A stretch of DNA of 64,000 nt from Rhizobium sophoriradicis (GTDB lineage Bacteria > Pseudomonadota > Alphaproteobacteria > Rhizobiales > Rhizobiaceae). Below, one piece after another: positions 16,246 through 24,335 of the stretch. The notes under the pieces were generated by a model. That model saw only the letters and a list, made by a program, of their open reading frames with translations. It was not told where the DNA came from and did not search any database. The translations under genes were made by a program, and so were the position numbers. How positions within the stretch are numbered: the first letter of the stretch is position 1; each line of letters opens with the position of its first letter. Where the stretch lies: positions 186,001 to 250,000 of the forward strand of contig NZ_RQIH01000003.1 in assembly GCF_003939025.1 (NCBI RefSeq), given 5' to 3'.

Positions 16246-17028
16246 ATGAAACGCTTCGAAAACAAGACTGTCGTTATCACAGGGGCCAGCCGCGGCATCG
16301 GCGCGGCCATCGCCAAGCGCTTTGCGCGCGAAGGCGCCAATCTCGTCGTCTCGGCGAACGAGGATCTGGTCCACGGCGTTGCCGAAGCGATAAGGGCCAA
16401 AGGCGGCAAGGCGATCTCCTTCATCGGCGATGTCACCGACAAGGCGAGCGTCCAGGCGCTCTACGATGCCGCCGAGGGTGAGTTCGGCGCGGTTGACGTC
16501 TCGATCCAGAATGCCGGCGTCATCACCATCGCCCGCATCGAGAACATGACCGAAAACGAGTGGGACAAGGTCATGGCCGTCAACACCAAGGGCGTCTTCC
16601 TCTGCGCCCAGGAGGCCATTGCCAGAATGCGCAAGCACAAGCGCGGCGGCCGCATCATCAACACCGCCTCCGGTCAGGCCCGCGACGGCTTCATCTACAC
16701 GCCGCACTACGCCGCCTCGAAAATGGGCGTCGTCGGCATCACCCAGAGCCTCGCCAAGGAAGTCGCGACCGACAACATCACCGTCAACGCCTTCTGCCCC
16801 GGCATCATCGAAACCGACATGTGGGCTTATAACGACCAGGCCTGGGGCAAGCTCCTCGGCAACTACGCCCCCGGCGAACTGATGAAGGAATGGGTCGAAG
16901 GCATTCCGATGAAGCGTGCCGGAACCGGCGAAGATGTCGCCGGCCTGGTCACCTTCCTCGCCAGCGACGACGCCGCCTACATCACCGGCCAGACGATCAA
17001 TGTCGACGGTGGGTTGATTATGTCCTGA
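16246..17028 (+). CDS. SDR-family dehydrogenase (second in the sugar module)
   Basis: The 260-residue SDR has TGASRGIG, NAG in SIQNAGVI, the catalytic Ser in NTASGQ, and YAASK. There is an unusual SANED stretch where NAD-preferring SDRs have an acidic residue. Sequence style resembles acetoin/sorbitol-type dehydrogenases. The ATG at 16246 is chosen for AGGAAAGAGG directly upstream. A 232-base gap separates it from the first SDR, longer than the other gaps in the operon, and no gene is seen in that gap. It ends the plus-strand module, followed by palindromic repeats. It may act on a second polyol isomer or a later intermediate. Confidence 0.88.
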   Translation: MKRFENKTVVITGASRGIGAAIAKRFAREGANLVVSANEDLVHGVAEAIRAKGGKAISFIGDVTDKASVQALYDAAEGEFGAVDVSIQNAGVITIARIENMTENEWDKVMAVNTKGVFLCAQEAIARMRKHKRGGRIINTASGQARDGFIYTPHYAASKMGVVGITQSLAKEVATDNITVNAFCPGIIETDMWAYNDQAWGKLLGNYAPGELMKEWVEGIPMKRAGTGEDVAGLVTFLASDDAAYITGQTINVDGGLIMS

Positions 17029-17043
17029 GCCCAGGGACGGTGG

Positions 17044-17093
17044 CCGACCTCGTCCTTCGAGGCCCCATTCGGGGCACCTCAGGATGAGGTCGG
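17044..17093. repeat. CCTCATCCTGAGG palindromic element, copy 3
   Basis: CCGACCTCGTCCT at the left pairs with AGGATGAGGTCGG at the right, with GGCCCCATTCGGGGC inside. It lies just after the second SDR gene and may act as the end of that transcription unit. Confidence 0.7.
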
Positions 17094-17150
17094 AGAGAGG
17101 CCTGTAGCGCTTGTCGCACCAAAAGCCGCAGCCGCATGGCACCACAATCA

Positions 17151-17203
17151 GCCCTCATCCTGAGGCGTGCAGGCCGCGGGCCGGAGCCTCGAAGGACGAG
17201 GGC
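17151..17203. repeat. CCTCATCCTGAGG palindromic element, copy 4
   Basis: GCCCTCATCCT at the left pairs with AGGACGAGGGC at the right, with a GC-rich centre. It is about 60 bases from copy 3 and in the opposite orientation. The pair separates the sugar module from the convergent SDR gene. Confidence 0.7.
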
Positions 17204-17246
17204 GGGTGGCTCGACCTGCAACAGGCCGATCCCACCCTCGCCCACC

Positions 17247-18011
17247 CTACGTCCGGCTGATCGAAACCCCGCCATCGGCGAGCATCGCCGTGCCTGTCAC
17301 GAAGCTCGCCATATCGGACGCCAGGAACAATGCGGCATTGGCGATCTCCTCAGGCTGGGCCATACGTTTCAGCGCATGCAGCCCCTCCACAAAAGCCAGG
17401 ACTTCCGACGTCGCGTCGGGCGCATTGGTAATGCTGGCCGGCGTATCGGTGCCGCCGGGAAGCAGGGCGTTGACGCGGATGTTCTGCCGTCCGAGTTCGG
17501 CGGCGAGCACCTGCACGAAACCTATTAGCCCGGCCTTGCTCGCCGCATAGGCAGCCATGCCAGGCATGCCGGCAGTGTGGCCGACGAAGGTTGAGGTGAA
17601 GATCAATGATCCACCTTTTCCCATCGCCGCCGACTGGTGTTTGGCGCCGAGGAAGGCGGCGGTGAGGTTGGTCTCGAGCGTCTCGCGCCAGCTCTCCGGC
17701 GACAGCTCCGCCACTGGTCCCATCTCCCCGACGCCGCCGGCATTGTTGAACGCGATATCGAGCTTGCCGAAACGCGAAACCGCCGTATCTACGAGCCTTG
17801 CCTGCAACGCCTCGTCCTTGACATCGCCCGATATGGCGACGGCCTGCCCGCCCCCCGCCTCGATTTCGCCGACGACGGCATCGAGCGCCTCCTGTCGCCG
17901 TCCCGTGACCACGAGCTTCGCACCCTCTCGCGCAAAGAGTTTCGCCGCCGCGCGGCCGATGCCGGAGCTCGCGCCTGTGATGATTGTGACCTTGTCGTTC
18001 AGAAGTGTCAT
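17247..18011 (-). CDS. SDR-family oxidoreductase
   Basis: The 254-residue SDR has TGASSGIG near the N-terminus, VVTGRRQEAL (Arg after the second strand suggests NADP preference), NNAGGVGEMG, the catalytic Ser in FTSTFVG, and YAASKAG. The substrate is unknown. It is convergent with the sugar module, separated by two palindromic elements, and divergent from the EamA gene, so it is probably a single-gene unit unrelated to the module. Confidence 0.9.
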   Translation of the reverse strand: MTLLNDKVTIITGASSGIGRAAAKLFAREGAKLVVTGRRQEALDAVVGEIEAGGGQAVAISGDVKDEALQARLVDTAVSRFGKLDIAFNNAGGVGEMGPVAELSPESWRETLETNLTAAFLGAKHQSAAMGKGGSLIFTSTFVGHTAGMPGMAAYAASKAGLIGFVQVLAAELGRQNIRVNALLPGGTDTPASITNAPDATSEVLAFVEGLHALKRMAQPEEIANAALFLASDMASFVTGTAMLADGGVSISRT

Positions 18012-18350
18012 GTCCGTATCTCCTCAGTTGTCGAGGCATCCCAAATCTCAAACATCAGGCGATGCAGCCACCCGTTTCCCGCGCCCACAAACGAAAACCG
18101 CCGGCAATCGATGTTCTCGGTCGGCGATCAGCTCGATCGCCGATGGAGGACGGAAGCATCGATACGCATTGGAAGTACCGGAATTCACATTGCAAACCTT
18201 CACTTGCCGCGGTTTTCAATCATTCACTTGCCGCAACGTCGGCACCATTGTGCGCTGCATCAACGATTTATCCGCGGTGTGGCATTCATTCGATTCCCTT
18301 GATGTATCTTCCCGACTAAGAAGGGGCGCACAGGTAATGGGAATCTCTTC
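18012..18350. other. gene-free divergent control region
   Basis: No convincing coding frame is present in these 339 bases between the divergent SDR and EamA genes. The visible structure is the 12-base direct repeat TTCACTTGCCGC at 18199-18210 and 18223-18234, spaced 24 bases start to start. This could be tandem binding sites for a regulator. No promoter could be fixed. Confidence 0.5.
18199..18234. repeat. 12-bp direct repeat TTCACTTGCCGC
   Basis: The two exact copies start 24 bases apart, a little over two helical turns, so a protein could bind both on nearly the same face. They lie upstream of the EamA exporter gene. Nothing in the sequence names the regulator. Confidence 0.45.
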
Positions 18351-19259
18351 ATGCCGCGGTCACGCAATACTGAGGGCGCCATCTATATGAGCTTGGCGAT
18401 GGCCGGCTTTTCCGCGAGCGACGCTCTCTCCAAATCGGTGATCGCCTCTATGAATGCCGGCGAGATCATGTTCCTGCGCGGCCTGTTCACCAGCGTGCTC
18501 GTCTATCTGATCGCCTGGAAAATGGGCGCGCTGCGCTCTTGGCGCATTGTGCTGCAGCCGATGATCATCTTCAGGATCATCTGCGAGATGCTGTCGGCGG
18601 TCACCTATATCACCGCGCTCGGCATGATGCCGATCGCCAATGCCTCGGCGATCCTGCAGTCGCTGCCGCTGGTCGTCACCTTCGGTGCCGCGCTGTTCTT
18701 CAACGAGCCGGTCGGCTGGCGGCGCTGGTTGGCGATCCTGGTCGGCCTCGTCGGGGTGATGATCATCATCCGTCCCGGCCCCGAAGGCTTCACTGCCGCC
18801 GCCCTCCTCTGCGTCAGCGCGGTGCTGACGACGGCCAGCCGCGATCTCGCCACCCGCTCGATCGATCCGGAGATTCCCTCGCTGATGATCACGGTCATCA
18901 CCGCCATCTCCGCCTCCTTCTTCGGCGCTTTGCTCATCCCGATGCTCGGCGGCTGGCAACCGGTCAGCGCGACGTCGCTAGGGCATCTGCTGCTCGCCTC
19001 AGTGCTGGTGCTCGTCGGCTACCAGTCGGTCATTCTCGCCATGCGCACTGGCGAAATCTCCTTCGTCGCGCCCTTCCGCTATACCAGCCTGATCTTTTCC
19101 TCGCTGCTCGGCTTTTTCTTCTTCGCCGAAGTGCCCGACAGCTGGACGCTCCTGGGCGCTGCAATCGTCATCGCCTCCGGCCTCTATACGTTCTATCGTG
19201 AAGCCAAGCGCCGTGTGCCGCCGATCGCTCAGGAATCCGCGCCGCGCTCACCGGTTTGA
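18351..19259 (+). CDS. EamA-family (DMT superfamily) transporter
   Basis: The 302-residue protein has about ten hydrophobic segments in two repeated halves (starting AIYMSLAMAGFSASDALSK and AALLCVSAVLTTASRDLAT), the layout of DMT exporters. SVWMGALRSWR-like positive loops and the final FRYTSLIFSSLLGFFFFAE motif are typical. It probably exports a small metabolite across the inner membrane; the substrate is unknown. mobA starts 10 bases downstream, so co-transcription is likely although function is unrelated. Confidence 0.87.
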   Translation: MPRSRNTEGAIYMSLAMAGFSASDALSKSVIASMNAGEIMFLRGLFTSVLVYLIAWKMGALRSWRIVLQPMIIFRIICEMLSAVTYITALGMMPIANASAILQSLPLVVTFGAALFFNEPVGWRRWLAILVGLVGVMIIIRPGPEGFTAAALLCVSAVLTTASRDLATRSIDPEIPSLMITVITAISASFFGALLIPMLGGWQPVSATSLGHLLLASVLVLVGYQSVILAMRTGEISFVAPFRYTSLIFSSLLGFFFFAEVPDSWTLLGAAIVIASGLYTFYREAKRRVPPIAQESAPRSPV

Positions 19260-19269
19260 GGCAGGATTG

Positions 19270-19899
19270 ATGACGGAGTTCTCGCTCGACAGATCCGAAA
19301 TAGCAGGCGTCGTGCTGGCCGGCGGCCGCTCACAGCGCATGGGCCGCGACAAGGCAAACGTGATTCTCGGGGCCGAAAGCCTGCTGCACCATGTCCTGAG
19401 CCGCCTCTCGCAACAGGTCGCCGCCGTCGCCGTCAATGCCGATGCCGCTGCAGAAGATGTGCCCGTCGTGCCCGACCGTCTTCCCGGCAAGGCCGGGCCA
19501 TTGGCCGGCATTCACGCGGCCATGCTCTATGCCGCCGGCCTTCCCGGGATCACCCATGTCGTCACCGTCTCGGTGGATTGCCCGTTCTTCCCCGCCGACC
19601 TCGTCGCCCGGCTGGCAGCAGCGCTCGACCGCCCGTCGCAGATCGCCATCGCGGCCTCCGAAGGCCGCAGCCATCCCGTTTTCGGGCTCTGGCCGGTGAC
19701 GCTCGCCGCCGATCTCGAAGCCTGGATCGCCAACGACGAGAAACGCCGCGTGCGCGACTTCCTGTTGCGGCATGACGTTACGGAAGTCGCGTTTCCGCTT
19801 CATCCGACCCGCGCCAGCCTTCTCGATCCCTTCTTCAACATCAACACGCCGGACGATCTTGTCGAGGCGCAACGCTGGCTGGAGGCCCTTCGCGCATGA
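19270..19899 (+). CDS. mobA: molybdenum cofactor guanylyltransferase MobA
   Basis: MobA joins GMP to molybdopterin-Mo to make Mo-bis-MGD. The 209-residue product has the nucleotide-binding signature VVLAGGRSQRMGRDKA near the N-terminus, VPDRLPGKAGPLAGI, and VDCPFFPADL, all diagnostic of MobA. The ATG at 19270 is preferred over upstream in-frame starts that would lie within the EamA gene. Its stop overlaps the mobB start (ATGA), giving a coupled pair. Confidence 0.95.
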   Translation: MTEFSLDRSEIAGVVLAGGRSQRMGRDKANVILGAESLLHHVLSRLSQQVAAVAVNADAAAEDVPVVPDRLPGKAGPLAGIHAAMLYAAGLPGITHVVTVSVDCPFFPADLVARLAAALDRPSQIAIAASEGRSHPVFGLWPVTLAADLEAWIANDEKRRVRDFLLRHDVTEVAFPLHPTRASLLDPFFNINTPDDLVEAQRWLEALRA

Positions 19900-20417
19900 C
19901 CGCACCCAAAATCTTCGGCATCGCCGGCTGGAAGAACTCGGGCAAGACCGGCCTCGCCGTCCGGCTGGTGACGGAGTTTACGCGCCGCGGCTACAGGATC
20001 TCGACGATCAAGCATGCCCATCATGATTTCGATATCGACAAGGTCGGCGCCGACAGCTACCGCCACCGCCAGGCCGGCGCCCACGAGGTTACCATCGTTT
20101 CCGGCACGCGTTACGCGATCATGCATGAGCTACGCGGCGCGCCCGAACCCGAGTTCGAGGAAATCCTCGCCCGTCTCGCCCCCTGCGATCTCGTTCTGAT
20201 CGAAGGCTATAAGCGCGAGCCGATCCCGAAGATCGAAGCCCGCCGCCTGGAAGCCGCAAACCGTACGCCGCTCGCGCCTGACGATCCTCACATCGCGGCG
20301 ATTGCTGCCGATCATCCCGTCACCGATACGGCCCTGCCTGTCTTCAACCTCGACGACACCGCCGCTATTGCCGATTTCATCGCTGAGATTGTCGGTCTTG
20401 AGGCCGGCGTTAGCTAG
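19896..20417 (+). CDS. mobB: molybdopterin-guanine dinucleotide biosynthesis GTPase MobB
   Basis: The 173-residue product is a full-length MobB. It has P-loop GWKNSGKTGLA near the N-terminus, TIKHAHHDFDIDK, DSYRHRQAGA and VLIEGYKREPIPKIE. MobB is an accessory GTP-binding protein that assists MobA. It starts within the last codons of mobA by an ATGA overlap. Its stop codon overlaps the stop of the convergent hybrid kinase by 4 bases, so no terminator fits between them. Confidence 0.95.
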   Translation: MTAPKIFGIAGWKNSGKTGLAVRLVTEFTRRGYRISTIKHAHHDFDIDKVGADSYRHRQAGAHEVTIVSGTRYAIMHELRGAPEPEFEEILARLAPCDLVLIEGYKREPIPKIEARRLEAANRTPLAPDDPHIAAIAADHPVTDTALPVFNLDDTAAIADFIAEIVGLEAGVS

Positions 20418-22492
20418 CTCGCTGATTTGAGGGGCATGTCCGTGTCGCTTGCCATCGCCTTGTGAATTTCCCTTGCGAGCTGATCCTGGTTGTACGGCTT
20501 TCCCAATCTTGGAAGGTCGACCTCGGCGCCGGCAGGAAGATCGGCATAACCCGTTGCCAGCACGATCGGCAGTGTCGGCCGAATGGTCCGCACCGCCTGG
20601 GCAAGCTGCGCGCCGGTCATGCCCGGCATCGAATAGTCAGTAATCATCACGTCGAAATGTCCGCCGGTCCTGATCAGCTCCAGCGCCTGCGAGCCGGAAT
20701 TTGCTTCGACGACTTCATGGCCGAGATCTTCAAGCATCTCGACCGAACTCATGGCAATTAAGGTATCATCGTCGACTAGCAGGATTTTTAGCTTCGATGC
20801 GGTTTGCGGGAGAGGCAAATCGGTTTCAGCCGGCTGCTCAGGGCGCCGCTCGGTTGCGGGAAGCCATAATTCGGCAGTCGTTCCCACGCCGAGCTTGCTC
20901 GTCAGGCGCAGCGCGCCATTGAGCTGGACGGCAAGGCCGTGAATCATTGACAGCCCAAGGCCAGTGCCCTTTCCGAGCTCCTTGGTCGAGAAGAAGGGAT
21001 CGACGGCCTTCTTCAGCGTCTCCGCGTCCATCCCGCTGCCGTTGTCGGTCACGCTGAGGACGAGATAGGTCCCCCCGTCGAGGTCGCCGGCGTCACCTAC
21101 GACTTGCTCTTCGCGCAGCGAGATCGACAGCACGCCTCCATCCGGCATCGCATCGCGCGCATTGACGGCAAGGTTGAGCAGCGCCAGTTCGACCTGGTTG
21201 GCATCGACCAGTGCCGGCTGCAGCCCCGGCAGCAGCCGGGTTTCGATGCTGACTGACGATCCCACCGAGCGACGCAAGAGGTCGTTCATTCCGGATACCA
21301 GTTCGGCCAGATCGACCGGCTTTACCTGAAGATCCTGCCGTCTGGCGAAAGCCAGCAGACGCTGTGTTAGGGCCGCCCCGCGGCGAGCGCCCTGAAGGGC
21401 GCCTTCGACCAGCCGCGACGCTTTCCGATCTCCCGTTACATGCTTACCGAGCAGTTCGAGATTACCGAGAACGACCATCAGCAAATTGTTGAAATCATGC
21501 GCGACGCCGCCGGTCAGTTGGCCGATCGCTTCCATTTTCTGCGAATGGCGAAGCTGCTCCTGGGCCTGTTCTCTCTGAGCTACCTCCTCGAGCAAGCTCC
21601 GATGGGCAGCATGCACCTCGTCGGTCCGTTCCCTCACCCGCTCTTCGAGGCTCTCATTCAGTCGTCTGAGGTTCTCCTCGGTGGTCTTGCGGGCCGTGGC
21701 ATCGGAGGAAACGCCGACGAGTTTCTTCGCCGAGCCATATCTGTCGGCATAAAGCTGCGCATGCACCTCCACCCAATGCAGCGATCCATCAGGCCAGATC
21801 GTTCTGTGTTCGACCGAATAATCGCGTCCTGTTTCGATCGTCCAATCTAGGTTTGTCTGAACGAGCTCTCGATCATCGGGATGGATGCTCGCAATCAAAT
21901 CGGGATAAGTGAATTCCTCGTTCGGACCTCGGCCGAAGATCGCCTTGCAGGTATCGGAGGCCGATAATCTCATTGAGAATAGTTCGAGTTCCCATGCACC
22001 GAGGCGGCCGGCAGCAAGCGCGCCCTGCAGCCGCCGCTCTCCCTCGCTGAGAGCCTCAAGATGGGCGCGCGCCTGGTACTGTCGCAGCCGTCCCCTCAAC
22101 GCTGTCCTGGCAATACTGATGAATGATGTGGCGTGAAAAGGTCTCTCCAGGAAGGTAACATTGGCAAGGACCTCGGAAAGCCTGGCAGCAGCTGGATTTC
22201 GCTCCGGCCCGCCGCCCCGCGTGGTGAGCACGATGAACGGCAGATCAGACCAGCTCGGCTGCGCCGAAATCCAGGCAGCGATCGGCTTCAGATCACTTGA
22301 GCGAACAGCCTCCTCCGTCAGGATGCCGAAGGCGACATCGTCATCAAGCAACGCCGCGAACATCGGAAGGTCCTGAGCAGTAACCGCTGTTGCGCCGGCT
22401 TCGTTCACCAGGGATGCCGCCACCAGAGCATCGCGTCCGGTCGGTGCGTAGATCAGCGCCTTTGGTTGACCGGAATTAGGAATTGCCGCCAT
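20414..22492 (-). CDS. PAS hybrid sensor histidine kinase with N-terminal pseudo-receiver and C-terminal receiver
   Basis: Of 692 residues, about 10-135 look like a receiver-type fold with no clear phospho-Asp. A PAS domain (about 155-270: [21 protein letters not shown]) is followed by a coiled coil. The HisKA box [11 protein letters not shown] contains H332, and the HATPase has DNGSGMD and GTGLGLSM. The C-terminal receiver has VDDD and ITDYSMPG with D619. No membrane segment is seen, so it is cytoplasmic. The ATG at 22492 gives a 17-base overlap with the end of the KaiC-like gene. The overlap argues for coupled translation and a shared signalling job. Confidence 0.9.
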   Translation of the reverse strand: MAAIPNSGQPKALIYAPTGRDALVAASLVNEAGATAVTAQDLPMFAALLDDDVAFGILTEEAVRSSDLKPIAAWISAQPSWSDLPFIVLTTRGGGPERNPAAARLSEVLANVTFLERPFHATSFISIARTALRGRLRQYQARAHLEALSEGERRLQGALAAGRLGAWELELFSMRLSASDTCKAIFGRGPNEEFTYPDLIASIHPDDRELVQTNLDWTIETGRDYSVEHRTIWPDGSLHWVEVHAQLYADRYGSAKKLVGVSSDATARKTTEENLRRLNESLEERVRERTDEVHAAHRSLLEEVAQREQAQEQLRHSQKMEAIGQLTGGVAHDFNNLLMVVLGNLELLGKHVTGDRKASRLVEGALQGARRGAALTQRLLAFARRQDLQVKPVDLAELVSGMNDLLRRSVGSSVSIETRLLPGLQPALVDANQVELALLNLAVNARDAMPDGGVLSISLREEQVVGDAGDLDGGTYLVLSVTDNGSGMDAETLKKAVDPFFSTKELGKGTGLGLSMIHGLAVQLNGALRLTSKLGVGTTAELWLPATERRPEQPAETDLPLPQTASKLKILLVDDDTLIAMSSVEMLEDLGHEVVEANSGSQALELIRTGGHFDVMITDYSMPGMTGAQLAQAVRTIRPTLPIVLATGYADLPAGAEVDLPRLGKPYNQDQLAREIHKAMASDTDMPLKSAS

Positions 22493-23987
22493 CCCCGCTA
22501 TCGCGCGACATAAGCGACGCGGTGTCTGAAACAAATTCCGGAACGCCGCGCAGCACTCCCTGAAATCCGACAAGCGGTCCTCCGAATGTCAGGCCCGCCG
22601 CGCCGATGCGATATTCCCGGATTGTATCTTCGTGGAATCCGGTCCTCTTCTTGATCACCGATACTGCGCGTCGTACCCTTCCCGCCGCCTCGAAATAGCG
22701 CAGCAGAATGACGGTATCGGCAAGATAGGTGACGTCGACCGGCGCCTTCATGTCACCGACCAACCCGTGTTGGGCGACGGTGAGGAAGGTGTTTGCGCCT
22801 TGTCTGTTCAAATATTGCAGTAGCTCATGCATGTGGAGGATCAACGCATTCTCATCCGGCATCGAAGCCTGATATCCGTTGATGCTGTCGATGATGACGG
22901 TTTTGGCGCCTGACTTGTCGACGCAGTCCCGCACACGATGCGCAAATTCGCCGGGTGACAATTCGGCGGCATCCACTTGCTCGATATGAACAAGGCCAGC
23001 GTCCCTCATCGCTTCCAGATCGATTCCAAGCAGCTTCAGCCGCCCGAAAAGCAAGCCAAGCTCTTCATCGAAAATGAAGGCCGCCGCCTTCTCTCCCCGC
23101 CCGATCGCTGCGGCAAGGAATTGAAACGAAAAAGTGCTTTTCCCGGTCCCGGCCGGCCCGAGAATGAGCGTACTGGAGCCCCTCTCGAGTCCGCCGCCCA
23201 ACAGAAGGTCCAGTTCCGCAATATCGCTCGAAACATCGTCACGGGCGTAACTCGTCCTGTGCTCTGATGCAATGAGGCGGGGGAATACGACGACGCCGCC
23301 GGTTTGAATGGTGAAATCGTGATAACCACCGCGGAAGGCTTGGCCGCGATATTTTATGACCCTCAGGCGTCGCCGTTCGGAGCCGTAGCCGGGCGCCAGT
23401 TCCTCGAGATGGATGACCCCATGTACGACGCTGTGAACCGTCTTGTCGAGGACGTCGGACGTCAGGTCGTCGAGCAGAAGCACGGTCGCCCCCTGCCGGG
23501 CGAAGTAATGTTTGAGCGCAAGGATCTGCCGGCGGTAGCGCAGCGAGCTTTGCGCCAGCAGCCTTATCTCCGACAGGCTGTCAAGAACGACACGGCTTGG
23601 CCGAACCCTCTCGAACGCGGCGAAAATTTCCTTGGTCGTCTCCCCGAGCTCAAGGTCTGACGAATAAAGCAAGCTCTGCTGCTGGTCGGAATCCAGCAGA
23701 CTTTCCGGCGGCACGACCTCAAAGACTTCGATATTGCCATCGATGATCATGCCGTGCGACGCGGCTCCAGCTCGCAATTCGCTCTCGGTTTCCGAGAGCG
23801 TGATGTAGAGCCCGCGCTCGCCAAGCCGCGCGCCTTCGATCAGAAACTGCAGTGCAATAGTGGTCTTTCCAGCCCCTGGATTTCCCTCGAGTAGAAACAC
23901 GTGGCCGGCGGAAAGGCCCCCTGCCAGAATTGTGTCCAAACCGGACACTCCGGTCCGAGCTTTCGCGGCAGGAATAGCAGTATTCAT
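22476..23987 (-). CDS. KaiC-like double RecA-type ATPase
   Basis: The 503-residue protein has two KaiC (RecA-like) domains. Walker A motifs are GNPGAGKT (35-42) and GPAGTGKS (277-284). Walker B regions are VVLDSLSE and VIIDSIN. Acidic residues at E66/E68 and D307/E308/E309 lie where KaiC has catalytic Glu residues. At the place of the cyanobacterial KaiC phosphosites (Ser431-Thr432), by eye alignment on the following A-D-T-V-I-L-L, this protein has T420-Y421. kaiA and kaiB are not in the window. Its 3' end overlaps the hybrid histidine kinase gene. In other bacteria, KaiC-like proteins with linked kinases are proposed to control stress or signalling outputs. Confidence 0.92.
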   Translation of the reverse strand: MNTAIPAAKARTGVSGLDTILAGGLSAGHVFLLEGNPGAGKTTIALQFLIEGARLGERGLYITLSETESELRAGAASHGMIIDGNIEVFEVVPPESLLDSDQQQSLLYSSDLELGETTKEIFAAFERVRPSRVVLDSLSEIRLLAQSSLRYRRQILALKHYFARQGATVLLLDDLTSDVLDKTVHSVVHGVIHLEELAPGYGSERRRLRVIKYRGQAFRGGYHDFTIQTGGVVVFPRLIASEHRTSYARDDVSSDIAELDLLLGGGLERGSSTLILGPAGTGKSTFSFQFLAAAIGRGEKAAAFIFDEELGLLFGRLKLLGIDLEAMRDAGLVHIEQVDAAELSPGEFAHRVRDCVDKSGAKTVIIDSINGYQASMPDENALILHMHELLQYLNRQGANTFLTVAQHGLVGDMKAPVDVTYLADTVILLRYFEAAGRVRRAVSVIKKRTGFHEDTIREYRIGAAGLTFGGPLVGFQGVLRGVPEFVSDTASLMSRDSGDGGNS

Positions 23988-24104
23988 TCATTGTTTCCTT
24001 CATTTTCACTTTGAACTAGTGGTGAAGGATGGAATGTCAAACGGCAGGCGCGCTATGACCTGACACTGCTTCAACGCGCCGCCCACAGGGCTAAATATAA
24101 GTCT

Positions 24105-24281
24105 CTACCCTCGATACCGAAGCGCATCGGCGACGACCACAAAGGCCACCGATGCATGCCAGCCGGAGGGATAATCAAGATGCGACTCGGAAAACGGCGG
24201 ACACTGGACTTCGAGCACCCGCACCAGTTGCCCGTCCTCAAGATAGGCCTGCACGGCGTCCCAGCTGCAGGCTAGGGTCAA
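24105..24281 (-). pseudogene. C-terminal remnant of a LysR-family regulator
   Basis: About 58 codons translate as LACSWDAVQAYLEDGQLVRV followed by QCPPFSESHLDYPS and ADALRYRG. This matches the C-terminus of the LysR subfamily that ends in CPPFPGYHLYYPSRR and DALRYR. Nothing upstream encodes the DNA-binding or central part: the maleylacetoacetate-isomerase-type gene begins 54 bases away. It is therefore a decayed 3' fragment, probably left by a deletion. No function is expected. Confidence 0.7.
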
Positions 24282-24335
24282 CCGCTGAGACGGAAATGGC
24301 CGCAATCCGTTGCGGCCGCGTCCTCACCGATAACG

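Noticed and set aside
7185..17028. Classical erythritol or ribitol catabolic operon
   Set aside because: The expected erythritol enzymes (EryB-type FAD dehydrogenase, EryC, isomerases) are absent, and a split transketolase is not part of those pathways.
20414..22573. Longer start for the hybrid kinase at 22573
   Set aside because: The extra 27 residues are a shifted-frame reading of the KaiC-like C-terminus; the ATG at 22492 begins the receiver-like domain properly.
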